Below are positions 45,030 to 56,093 of a stretch of DNA of 64,000 nt, in pieces. The notes under the pieces are model-generated. The model searched no databases. It saw only the letters and a program-made list of their open reading frames with translations, and was not told the origin of the DNA. Every line of letters starts with the position of its first letter. Position 1 is the first letter of the stretch. Source of the DNA: Pelomyxa schiedti (Eukaryota; Evosea; Pelobiontida; Pelomyxidae); NCBI GenBank assembly GCA_020536535.1, contig JAHLWZ010000802.1, positions 62,001-126,000 on the forward strand, in the 5' to 3' direction. Both the position numbers and the translations under genes were made by a program.

Positions 45030-46967
45030 TCATTCTTCCTTCTCTGTTTGCTTTTTGAGGTGTAAATACACATAGAAACAACTCTTCACCACTTGAGCCA
45101 CATTCTCATTGCCTGCAGAATATGTTATGTTGTGATGAAGGAATTATGGTGTAGTTTCTGGTAACCAACCTCTGGCCACGCTATCAGCATAGCCTTCTAA
45201 TTGTTTGTAAAAAGAAGAATCAAGACGCAGTTCGACGCCATGTGCGTTGGCAATGTTTTGGATCATCCTGCGGTCTCCAATCTGTTAAATATTAATACAA
45301 GCAAATGATTCTGAGACCCATACATTTACATCATGCTCAGTCTTAAGCTTAGCCTCAGTGGTAAATAGAGCCAGAGCTTTTTCTTCTGTGAAATCGGAAT
45401 GTGGGCAGTTCTTGATACTATCCAACAGAACCTTGCAAAATGTAGACAGCCCATGGCAGCCAGCATCTAGGTAGTCACTGGACTTACGTATGTGACGACT
45501 GGTTTTTGCCAATTGATGGAAACCCAGGTCCTTGGCATATTTCCTGTTAAACCAGTGTCCTGGAAAACTGAAGTCCACAGTATAGTTTCCAAGTTGGAGA
45601 GGTGCTGGAGGTGGAATCTCTAAGAACCGGTTCATTCTTTCGTGGGAGACATTGTCTACTCCTCCAGTAGGAGCTTCCGGCGGACCGTACCGGTTGGGGG
45701 GCACACTCTTACGCCTTGTAGGGAGGGGTTCTGGTTTTTTTTCCCACCCACCCTTGAGTGTGCCTACACTTCTCCCCTGTGCTGAATCGACAATGCTTGT
45801 TTCTTCTTCAAGTTCTTCGTCGGATTGTTCTTCGAGTTCTTTGAGATCTTTGAGTTCTTCTTCGAGTTCTTTAAGCTCTTTGAGCTCTCTGATTTCGTCT
45901 TGAAGATCTTCTTGGGATTTTGCTTTGGGTTGGCGTAACATAGATCGGTGTTCGGCGGGCAAAGTCTGCTCTGAAATGTAAGTGGTTTCATCCTCACCCG
46001 GTATTGCTTTGCCTTGGTCTGAGGTTCGACTAGGGGATGGACTGAACACCACTTTTGGTTTTTTCTTTTGTTGGCTGGATGGGGACTGATGCTTTTTGCA
46101 GCTTTCTTTCTCTGTTTTGTGGAGAAGTGGAGATAGGTCTGTGGTTCTTACGGCACTGAACTTCAGAGGTTTTCTTGGTTCTTCCAGTTCAGATTTCCTA
46201 AGGCGTTTACTGGGAGATACCTCCTGCGCCGCATTATCAGCAGTACTAGGCTTGCTGGAACTAGTAGTTGTAGTGGTAGTTGTAGATGTTGTGGTGGTAG
46301 AAGATAAGGACTTTGGCACTGAGGGAGCAGAGTTTTGGTGCCCAGAAAGTGGCAGGTTCACTCTCATGGATTCAGTTGAGTCAGTAGGGCTCCTCTTTCG
46401 CGGCACACTTGGCTCCGCCACCCAGTAATTATCCGTTGCATCATAAGTATCATCGGCACTATCTTTATCCGCAGCAGCACTCACTTCTTTCCTCATCCCA
46501 GCCGCTGCTGGAAAGTGCCCCGTGTGTGCTGGTATTGATACATGCGGAAGCGGCGCGAATGGCGGCGACGATAGCTTGGCCCTTGTCTGCGGATGCGGGT
46601 GCGGGGGCGGCGGTGGTGCCGTAGTGGCTGGTGTTCGTGGTTCTGCCATTGGAGGTGGAACCGCCTTTGCTGCTTCTCTTTTCTCTCCAGTATTAGCAAA
46701 GTGTGGGTGCGATGGCCGCGAGGGCGGCGATGGTTGCGGCGGCGCCGGCGACGAAGAAGGAGAGGCAGCGGGGGGCGGCGTTGAATTGAGGACCTCCAGC
46801 GCATGGCGCAGGGTGACGAAAAGGCCCAGGGGGAATCCCATGGTGTGGAGGTCCTGCTCCCTGAGCAGCCTCAGTGTCCTCATGCTGCATATCCTGGCGC
46901 TTTGGAACTTGTCCTGGCACTCGGCACAGTCGTTTTCGGCAAGCCACTTGATTAGCTCGTTGTCCAT
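45030..46967 (-). CDS. SAM-domain protein with novel C-terminal module (paralogue B)
   Basis: The start is the ATG at 46965–46967, opening a SAM domain (MDNELIKWLAENDCAECQDK…REQDLHTMGFPLGLFVTLRH). The middle is Pro/Ser-rich, then Ser/Th-rich, then has a Glu/Leu/Lys segment (about 45.77–45.93 kb) likely to form a coiled coil. The C-terminal module contains VDFSFPGHWFNRKYAKDLGF, SDYLDAGCHGLSTFCKVLLD, KALALFTTEAKLKTEHDVNV. Two further short exons give SFYKQLEGYADSVARG and VAQVVKSCFYVYLHL, and the stop TGA is at 45030–45032. Segment order and spacing match the gene at 12886–15254, so the two are paralogues. Between SAM and the module, similarity is lost. No known family is recognised for the module. 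Confidence 0.78.
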
Positions 46968-47305
46968 GTCGCTCGCTCGACTGGCGAATCGTTGCTTTTG
47001 TTTCTGTCGCCTGAGTTGCAGATTTCAGATTCGTTTAAAAACGGTTGGTAGAAGGAACAGTTTTCCTCCAACTATGAAGTTTCCCATAAGAAAGTTGGGG
47101 TTCTTTTGCTTTTTGGTTCTTGCTAAAACCTTTGCAGCCGCAAGGCAATGGGGTGAGTGATTAGAAGTAAGTAAGCCGTGTCTGGATATCCATATCCTCA
47201 CACGCCTGATATCCACTAAATCATGATGGCTTCGAGCAGCCAGGTCTGACACTACTTTTTGTCAGCGTGGGGTTAGGTTTTCTTTTGAGTTGGGGTGAAG
47301 CTTAC
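46968..47305. other. Intergenic region upstream of SAM paralogue B
   Basis: It lies between the SAM paralogue B start and the stop of the small membrane protein gene, both on the minus strand. It presumably contains the promoter of the SAM gene. Short open frames here show no family resemblance. Confidence 0.4.
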
Positions 47306-47912
47306 TCAGTGGGTTGTTGGACGAAAGTGTGAGGTTAGATGCAATGTCCCTAGTGCAATCAATGCGGTGAAGAGGCATCCCACGAGTGCAAGCTCATTGA
47401 TACTGGTGTTGTTAAGAGGTGCAATTCTTGAACTTGGTGACATCATGCTTTTGGCACATATAGCGCAAATAAGTAGAGTGGCGACTGTCAGTATTACTGG
47501 CAAACTGTTAACAACCTTTTATTTATTAGTTAAGGCCACTGAAGTTTAGTTTTATCCCTTTCCTTATTGAAGATAGAAGTCTCTTACATAGGATAACGTA
47601 GTGAACAAGGTTCCAGGTGATTTGTAAAGAAACTCTTTGAAGTACGCGTAGCTAAGGGAGAGAGCTTCCCACGGCTGTAAGGTACAACAAAAAAAACCAT
47701 CAGAGTTATTGCACGAGAACAAGAGGGCGCCCGCTTAGTATATAACGTCATCAATAACAGACGTTGCGAATAGGTTGCTGGGCACACAGTACACCAAAGG
47801 AAGTGCCTAGATCCTCGCTGTCGTTCTTGTGCGTATTGTCGTTGTGGTCAAAGAGAACAATCGGCAGCAGGATAACAAGGAAGATCAGCCACAGCACCTT
47901 GATAATGACCAT
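47306..47912 (-). CDS. Small three-helix membrane protein
   Basis: The ATG at 47910–47912 starts MVIIKVLWLIFLVILLPIVL, a signal or anchor helix. After an intron comes PWEALSLSYAYFKEFLYKSP. The last exon gives LPVILTVATLLICAICAKSM, then NNTSINELALVGCLFTALIA, then LHLTSHFRPTTH, with a stop at 47306–47308. The spliced product is about 145 residues with three hydrophobic helices. No family recognised; no catalytic motif visible. It lies between the SAM paralogue B and the heat-shock-factor gene, all on the minus strand. Confidence 0.55.
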
Positions 47913-48121
47913 TTTTTCGGATCTTCCTCTCTACCACAAAAACCGAACAACAAACGTCAATCGCGCAGGGTAGTAATGCCACCTGCCATTTTTCAAATGT
48001 GTTTCCTTTTGTTAGCCGAAATTAGAATTAAAAAAAAAGAAATAGAAAACGTGAAGTGTTTGTTGTTTGCTTTTTTGTTTTTACAAGCACAGTGTTGTAT
48101 TGTAGTGTTATGGGGAGAATT

Positions 48122-50428
48122 CTAATCAGAGGGAGGCCCCTGATCGTCACTGGAGTTTAGCCGCAGTGAATCGGCATCTGTATTTTGCATAGATGAGGAT
48201 GTTGAGAGTGAGGCTGCAGTGGATGTCAGAGCGGGGCTACTCTGAGGAGAGGATGTCATTGAGAGGGGTGTGGGCCCACGGCTTAGTGAGGTGGACATTC
48301 CGGTGGACTTGAGGTCATCTTGAATGTTGTGGGGCTGCTGCTGGCTCCTGCTGGAGTGGTCTTCATCTTTTTTTAGGGTAAGTTGCTGTTATTTGGAAGG
48401 GAGAGTTTTACCTTTTGTGGTGACTGCCTGTGTGCGGCGAGGGTGGTTGTTGTTATGCTGTTGTACACAAGAAACGCCAGCAGTGTTTGGTTGCTGGTGT
48501 TCAGGGTGATTGGATGAGGTGATGTCTTGCTGATTCTGCAATTGTTGCCTCTGTTGTGCCTGCATTAGTTGCTGGGATTGTTGTAGTTGTGGTTGTCCTT
48601 GAGGTTGTTGTGTGAACTGGTTTTGTTCTAAGATTTGAAGTTGAGGTGTTGTTGTAGCAAGAAGGCGTGGATGCAGTTGCTGCTTGTTGACAACAAGGAC
48701 TGGGATTTGCTGTGAAATAGGTGTTAGAAATCCTCAAACGCGGAATTGAAAGGACTCACCATGGAAGTAAGGCTCGCGTTTTGTCCACTGAGGACCCCAG
48801 AAATCCCATTTCCATTTCCCACCATATTAGGAATGCCTAATCCCAGAAGTGAAGATATCCCTGTGTTCATGTTCACTCCCATCTGAGGATTTTGTGATTG
48901 CTGGAGCATGAGAAGAAAATGGTCTAATTCCATATCTGGTCCCCCAGCGTCCGCTTTTGAAGTATTAATTAAAGGTCTGGGATTTTGAGAGTGTATTTAC
49001 CTGGGCTACGAGGGGCCATATGTTGGTCAGAATTAGTAGGCGGTGGGGTAAGTGCCGAATGCAACTGGCCAACTTGAAGGCCACTGCTACTATTAGAGCC
49101 TCCACTTGAATTGTACATATTAAGAAGATTTGCGGCAGTACTGTTCCCAACAGTGCTACCACCGGTTCCACTGGAAAGGTTGGCAGAGCTGTTGCCACCA
49201 AACATTGCGTTATTGGCGTTAATTGCCCCCAACAACCCTTGTCGGGTATTAAAATCCGTCTTGGAAAGATACTCGGATATTTTTTGTATGCGCAACTCCA
49301 GTTGTTCTTCACGGGATTTTGACTGCAAAAGCACCTATTTTGATCTAAGATACAACGAAGAGGAAATGGAGTGTACCTCTTTCAATTGCTGTATCGTCAT
49401 CTGTGTGTCACCATTTTGCTTTTGCAACTTGGCAATTTCAGTGAGAAGACATTTGTATAGTGCTGTACTACTGTCCTGATCGATTGATGCAGGTGGATTT
49501 GGTGGTATCTGTGTGTTCATCAATGGCCCAGTTACTCCTTGATTGTTCACAAGGCAGAGAAGGCTTCCAGAAGCTGAACCCACATTATTAGGTGGCTTCT
49601 TGTGGACTGGTTTTCTTCGTTGTATGTGCTTGAGTAAATGTGGAGTGTCAAATCTGAAATAATCGTGCATGAAAGCATAGCCTTCTCTCGATTCAACTTT
49701 GTGGAATCCATAAATGTTTAGCTGGCGGACAAATCTAAGTACTATTAAATTTTCTATGAATGGGGGGAAGAACGTACGAGCAAAAGTTGGAATGTTTGAA
49801 GAATTTAGGAAGAACCCCAGTGGCAAATTCAACAGGATCCCAAACAATAAAAGCTTGCCGATTGTGCTCTTCACTCCAGGAAATCAAATGCTTTTTAATA
49901 TTATGCTTGGAAAAGAAAAGAAAAAATAAAATAAAACGAGATTCAATAGAAAAAGGGACTTGTTGGTACCTGTGTGGAAGCATCATTTACCAGTTCATAC
50001 AATTTACACACAAATGGTGCAATTCCATCTTGGGCTGCATTAAGGCTTGTTATGGAGGCCGGAGTAGCACCCCCATTTACCCCAGTTCCAACACCGCCCA
50101 TTCCAACTCCGGAGACAGTGCCTAGTACGCCACAGTTGAGGAAGCTTGCATTCCCGTTAAACATTGTAGGATCCATTCCAACGCCCAAGTTTCCATTGCT
50201 GCCAAGGCCCAGGTTAACGCCAAGTCCGTTGACGGCACCCAAGCCATCGAGGCCTTCCAGCCCAATACCGCCACTTTCACCCATCAGCAAAGCGCCGTTG
50301 ACTGCGTTCATTATGTTCGAGTTGGGTGAGCTGCCTTGCGCCAGCGACGATTGCACAACGGACTCAGGGGGAAGGCCATCTCCTTGTGGAATCATGGGTG
50401 ACGGCGGACACGAGTTGTTCGTTTTCAT
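48122..50428 (-). CDS. Heat shock transcription factor (HSF)
   Basis: A nuclear trimeric factor that binds heat-shock elements. The start chosen is ATG 50426–50428 (MKTNNSCPPSPMIPQGD); the upstream continuation of this frame looks intronic. A Gly/Asn-rich N-terminus of about 130 residues precedes the winged-helix HSF domain, which is spread over several exons: APFVCKLYELVNDASTQ, ISWSEEHNRQAFIVWDPVEF, TGVLPKFFKHSNF, then FVRQLNIYGFHKVESREGYA and FRFDTPHLLKHIQRRKP. All core positions of the family are visible, including the recognition helix FVRQLN.YGF. A helical oligomerisation segment (KLQKQNGDTQMTIQQLKEV) follows, then Asn/Gly/Ser-rich and Gln-rich regions typical of activation domains, ending SSDDQGPPSD, with TAG at 48122–48124. 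It is divergent from the RhoGEF gene across about 440 bp. Confidence 0.93.
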
Positions 50429-50867
50429 GACTGGTGCAAGTAGACGTGAGTTAAAAAAAAAAAAGATGCAACACCACACCTGGTAGTCTAAAAAACGCAC
50501 TTAACAGGAGGCCGGAAGTACAAAGGACGGAGAGACCGTATCAACGACGCACTCAACAGGAACACACCACCACTAAGGATCTTAACGTTACTCTGTGCTT
50601 GTTTTTGTGAAGACTAAGAAGAAACGGAGTTGAAGGCGAAGAAGAAAGATCTCAACGCCGGTCTAGTGCCTCTAGACTGGTCTGGGTTGTTCAACAAAAA
50701 CAAATTAGTGATTACTATAAACCGCGGTTTTGCTTGAGGTCCCGATCAAACGCAGATTTGTCGATCTCCTGCTTTGGCACCAAATCCCTGCTTCCGAAAA
50801 AGCAGAAATCCAAGCAAACGCAAAATCAAAAAACAAAAGAAAAACCGGACCTCTCGGCGAGCGACAC
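50429..50867. promoter_or_regulatory. Bidirectional region between HSF and RhoGEF genes
   Basis: About 440 bp between divergent start codons. I looked for clustered nGAAnnTTCn heat-shock elements that would suggest HSF autoregulation and did not find a clear array. No other element identified. Confidence 0.4.
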
Positions 50868-53800
50868 ATGGCTGACGATACGACAGCGGTGATAGCATCC
50901 GGCTCTGGATCTGGATCTTCTGGGTCGTCTTCCACACCTCCGCTTAAGTCCACTACACCCCCGCCTGTTGTCTCAACTCCCACTCCAAGCACGACACCCA
51001 GTACATGTTCAACCCCAACACCGTCGGTGACGCCACCAATAACTCCGAGTGGCAGCGCTACGACACCTCTTTTGAAGTCTTCTTCGAGCGAACTTCTCGC
51101 CGTTTTCCCCCCCAAGGTGAAGGGGAATTCTTCAGCACCTTTTTTTTTAACACTCTTGTAACAGAGAGATTATGTTCTACTTTGGAACACAGATCAAGTG
51201 TGCAGCTCCTTCAAGGAGGACGCAGGTTATACTTCTCTGTTAGACTTCACTGTGTTGTATTTACATATGATGAACAGCATTTGTGAATCCAAACCTTTCC
51301 TATGGAAAAGAGTCTTCTGAGGAAAAGGAAGAAAGAGCTGAAAGGGAAAGAGCTTCCAGTGAACCCACCACGGAACCTCAAACAACCAGCACAACACCTA
51401 GCACAACCGCAAGTGAAGCAGACGTGAATCACACAACACAAGACTCAGGAGTAACAACCCCTGATCCTCACATGGAACACATCACTGTTATACTAGAAGC
51501 ACTTCAAAGAATACAATTGACTGGCTCTGCACTTCTTGCACTGTCATGCCAAATGCCATACTCACTTGCTTACTCCTCTGCCATTATCAAAGCACCTCCT
51601 GTTTTATACTACAAACCTCCAACCACAGCACCCTCACCCTCACCTTCACCTGAAACGGCTGAAATATCTGCCGCCAAACATCGACAGGCAATAGAGCTTG
51701 TATCTCGGGAATTGGGTATTCCTTATGAGGCAGCAACTGCTTTTGCGATATACCTTTCTCATTTGCGAGGTTTCTAAAAAAAAAAAAAAACTCAAGCAGA
51801 AATACCATGCTCACCCCTCACAGCGTCAGTGTTTATTAAGCGTCGAATTCAAAAAAGAGTCTTGAAGAAACGAGGTTACTTAACCATTTTTTCAAACCAG
51901 CATTAACAAGGCCAATAGCCAACCGAGAAGCTCATAGAAATTCTGTAGTCAAGGAAATTGTTGAGAGTGAAAAGTATTTCCATTGAATATCACCCAAATC
52001 TTATCGTTTTTAGGAGCTATGTTGATCAACTGCAAATCTTGATTTCTGTATGTGAATGAATGTTTTGCTGTGCACTTTAAGTGAAAAACCCAGGTGTTCA
52101 TGGACCCCCTCCGCAAATCTGGTTTTCTCACAGATGAAGAAATGAAAACTATATTTAGTGACATTTCTATCATCGCGGGCATGAATACAACATTACTAAA
52201 ACTGCTTGAGACCCGATTTGAACATTGGGGTCCCACAACAAAATTGGGAGATATTTTCCTCCGTGTGGTGAGTAATACGTACTCTCTTATGCAACTTATT
52301 TCATAAGAGTGACTACTTGCGTATGTATACAGAATATGTAACAAATTTTGATCACTCAATATCGAGTTGGTCTAAACTTGAGCCTAGCCACCCAGCAAAA
52401 AAGCTCGTTGCCGTATGTTCTCCCTTTTACAGAAACTCGACTAATTTACTTTTGATTGTAGAAACAAGCACCTAAGGCTGGAGAATATGCCAATTGGGGT
52501 ATGTGGCCATTTACATGTATTTTCCTAATGGCACCTAGAACTAAACTCTTTTCTTATTCTGCCAGTGCAGCGTATTCCCCGCTATAAATTGTTGCTTCAG
52601 GTAAATCTACAATTTTTTTCCTCATCCAACAGAGTAAAACAGGCTGTCGTCAAAGATACCTCACCACTCCATCCTGACTGGGCAACTCTAAATGCAGCAC
52701 TGGATAAAATCAGCAAGATCGCAGGTTGGGTGAATGAATGTCAGCATAAGTATGAAAGTGGACTGCAACTACTAGAGCTTCAGGCTACAATAAACGGGCT
52801 ACCTACGGTATACCCTCAATACATACACCCCTCCTTAGCTCATGTTAAAGGCACTTGTTGGAGGTGCAAGAGAACTGGTGAAGCAAGGGGAAATCTGGCA
52901 AGTTGTGGAAAAAAAAATTAGTAGATGGTTTATGGCCATTCTGACAGATCAAATTTTGCTTTGCGAATACAAGAAGGTGTGACCACAAACTCACAGTCTA
53001 CTAGTTTAAAAAAAAAAAAAACGAAAGCCAGAGTCTGGGCTATTCAAAAAAGTGTCCTACAAATACCAACTGACACAAACCATCCTAATGGATGGGTTGA
53101 TGGTTGATGACTTACCAGATAGTCCAAGTAGTCCTCTGTTCACTGAGTGTATTTAAGACTAACCAATGGCATCTCACTCTCAGCTTTGATTAATTCCTTT
53201 AGCATATCATTTCGGGGACGAAGTGGTGTTCTAAGAACTGCCACTTTTTTTAGTAAGTCACCAGAGGAGAAAACATCCTGGTTTCAGACAATAAAGAATG
53301 CCACCAAAACGCACAATGAGCTCAAAACAACTGTGGAAGGTTTCTTAATTACCACATGAAAGACTCTAACTGATCAAACTTGCTTAGAATCCGCAACTGA
53401 AATTGCAAAACCTAAAGTCGCCTTTGCGAAATCAATTTTGGATACACATTATGCTGGCCTCAAGACCAATAGATCAACCAGTACTACCCTTTGTTATGGC
53501 ACCATCTCAATTTCACTTAGTGCCAAGTCTTAAGCGTGGATTCCCCACTATCTACCAAATGAGCCCTGGAGATAGGCAGCGCTTAGCTGAGGAGGCCCGC
53601 AAGGAATTCGAGCAGCTTCAACAAGAGGAGAAACTGAAGCAGGAACGACAGGCGTTGCAAGCTCAAAAAGAAGCTGATGAAAGGCTCAAACAAGTTGCTC
53701 AGCAGCTACACGCACTTGCTGGTCAACCCCAAGTTATTAGCAACCTGCTTCTAACCAAGTCCAACCCCGGTGAGGCAAACAGCGATTTCTTTTCTTAATA

Positions 53801-54371
53801 TATATGCTAACTACAAATAGCTTACCGCAGTGCTGAGAAAGGGACTCCTACACCAGACAAAACGAGTACCCCACCCGACAAAGCACCGCCACCAATCCCT
53901 CACAGGACACCTGAGGGTATCTCCACCATTGATAAAACTGGTACGGCAGATAAATCCACCACTCCCACAAGCACTCAACATGCAACTGCACCTACCGGAA
54001 CACCCGCAATACCAAGCACAACGCCCACACCTACTCCTACTCCTACACCTACCCCCACACCCACGCCCACCCCTACTCCTACCCCAACCGCTCCCACTCC
54101 AACCCCAACGCCTCCAGTCACCACAGCAACCCCCACCACAGACTCAGGACCCTCATACACGTCGGCCCACAAACCGCACTACCGCCATCACCACTCACAC
54201 CACCACCATCACGCCAGCAAGAGCACAGCTACTTCACACCACAGCCATCACCACCGATCATCCGTAGGGGTGACGCCAAGCACCACTCCCCCCACCGCCG
54301 CGCACAAGAAGGCCTCTGTAGGCGCCAATGACGGCTCCAGCAGCTCAGGCACCGGCAGTGCCTCTGAGTAA
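50868..54371 (+). CDS. DH–PH RhoGEF with TP-repeat and His-rich tail
   Basis: A Rho-family guanine-nucleotide exchange factor. The ATG at 50868 starts MADDTTAVIASGSGSG and a Ser/Thr/Pro-rich leader. Exons then give RDYVLLWNTDQVCSSFKEDA, a UBA-like helical stretch (AIELVSRELGIPYEAATAFA), and the DH domain (51.9–52.75 kb): NSVVKEIVESEKSYVDQLQI, FMDPLRKSGFLTDEEMKTIF, then SDISIIAGMN, YLRMYTEYVTNFDHSISSW, VQRIPRYKLLLQ and ALDKISKIAGWVNECQ. The VQRIPRY.LLL motif is diagnostic. A PH domain follows (52.84–53.35 kb: LVKQGEIWQVVEKKISRWFM, then KTSWFQTIKNATKT), then an E/Q/K-rich coiled coil (53.57–53.73 kb), a (Thr-Pro)n tract and a His/Ser-rich end. The stop TAA is at 54369–54371. Continuity across the A-run after 51773 depends on a short intron ending CTCAAG. 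Confidence 0.87.
54010..54122 (+). repeat. (Thr-Pro)n coding tract in the RhoGEF tail
   Basis: Alternating ACN-CCN codons encode a run of Thr-Pro dipeptides, interrupted once by Ala-Pro. It suggests an extended linker with many potential proline-directed phosphorylation sites. Codon variation within the tract means it is not a pure microsatellite. Confidence 0.8.
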
Positions 54372-54477
54372 CCAGTGCACTATCACCAGTCCAACACACC
54401 CAGCTTACCAAGCCACAAACAACTTTACCTTTGTTCTGTATCTCGCTCTCCCGTCCGTCCGTAACAAACAATCAACA

Positions 54478-55946
54478 ATGCAAATGGACCCTCGGGCTAC
54501 GTCCCTAGAGGAGGTTTGGCTACGAAACCTCTAACACACTGCCACACTGACATTAACAACTATGGTGTGTGATTGATGTACACAGGCGATTGCGGAGCGC
54601 GACCGCAGGAAGGCGGACTGGTGTGCGATGCAGTTGTTGTACGGGGCTGTTGTTAGTTGCTTGTGCAGGAGCGGCGGGATAGGGACCAAGGGGAGCGAAG
54701 AAGGTGGTGGTGGCACAGCGACCGTGGCAAGGAAACCAGAGGCGAACGTGACCACTGTGCAAAAGTGCGGGGGACTGTGTGTAGTTGGTTGGCTAGTGGC
54801 TGTGAGTGTGGTGCGTGGTGGGGCGGGATATTATTATCTTGGAACTTGTTCTTACTGGGGGATGCTATCTTTATTGGTTTTTTTTTTTATTTAGTTTGGC
54901 TGAGCATGCTGTTGTACGAGAGATGGCGAGGCGAGGTGCTCAAAGGGAAGGACCCGGATTTCCCCGCGCCGTTCTGGCTCAGCTTAATGACGATGGCACA
55001 AGCTCTGTAACTGAACCAACTGAGACTCCCAACACACATTCTTCTATGAACTCTGCCATGGTCAGTACTCTTGAATTATCTGGGGGGAAAGTAAATGTAA
55101 CTTGAAATACATGCTCAGGCTCAACTGCACGAATCGGTTCGTTGTACAGTGCTACCTTCTGTAGAGCGCTATTTTTCTGAAACTAGTGCCATGCTTCTCC
55201 GACTTGTACATCGGAAGGAAACAACAAGCCGTGGTGTTAGGGATGCCTCTGTTTTGTATGAAGCAGTTAGATTGCAGAAAGTTCAACTTATATCCGACCG
55301 AAATGAACTTGCATCACTTAGACGCTTGCACTTTTTGTCTTCCATATCACTTTCCAAGGTTGAAATGCAACCAGAAACTCCTCGCTCATCGATATACAGA
55401 CACTAGTGGAGGAAATTCATTTTCTGATTCAGCTCATTCTCAAGTATAAAGTAGATAAGGAGCATACACACAACCTTGTCTCTGTTGAACGCCTATGTGC
55501 AGAAAGCTATGCACTTAGCTACAAACTTATGTATGTTCTAGATTACTAAAAAACAGTGACTTACATCTATAAGGGTGATACACCAACGGATTCTTTCGCA
55601 GACCTACATACCTGAGAATATCACCAAACTGAGGCAAATGAGGTTGCATCCCCTAACACTTTCGCAACATTACAATCCTTGAATACTTTCGCAACTCAGA
55701 CTACAAGAAGACTCACTTTTGCCCCCAAACAGAAATGACCTAATTCAGGAGCACTTTTTCACCAAGCAAGAGATTGAGCGCACAAAACACACACTTTCAC
55801 TGTATCACCAATCATGCACAGACCCATCCTATCAATCCCTGCTTCAACAATACACAGCCCTTCTTCGACAACGAGAGAGTACCTCATGGGCTCTTGCCAA
55901 CTTTGGTCCAATGGACAAAGCATTGTCTGTCAGCCACACAACCTAA
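54478..55946 (+). CDS. HAUS4/AUG4-like augmin subunit
   Basis: Augmin recruits γ-tubulin to existing spindle microtubules. The ATG at 54478 gives MQMDPRATSLEE, spliced to AIAERDRRKADW; the second to third exon join is uncertain. From about 54.9 kb the frame is clear: FPRAVLAQLNDDGTSSVTE, then HESVRCTVLPSVERYFSETS, AMLLRLVHRKETTSRGV, LYEAVRLQKVQLISDRNELA, TLVEEIHFLIQLILKYKVD, AESYALSYKLM, then QRILSQTYIPENITKLRQMR, LIQEHFFTKQEIERTKHTLS, SLLQQYTALLRQRESTSWAL. The TY.PE.I..LR.IR stretch followed by a coiled coil ending in YT.LR…WAL is the HAUS4 C-terminal pattern. The stop is at 55944–55946, about 150 bp from the convergent large-GTPase gene. The family call rests on pattern recall and is good but not certain. 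Confidence 0.7.
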
Positions 55947-56093
55947 TACCACAAAAGAAGGAACTTTTTCTTGAAGCCTTAATGTTGGTGTATCAAACAC
56001 TTGTTCCTCTTGAAGAGCAAAGACTAATTTCTATTTTCTTTTTTTTTGAAAATAATAACACAAGCACTAGGTTTCTTTTTCGTGCTTTGGACT

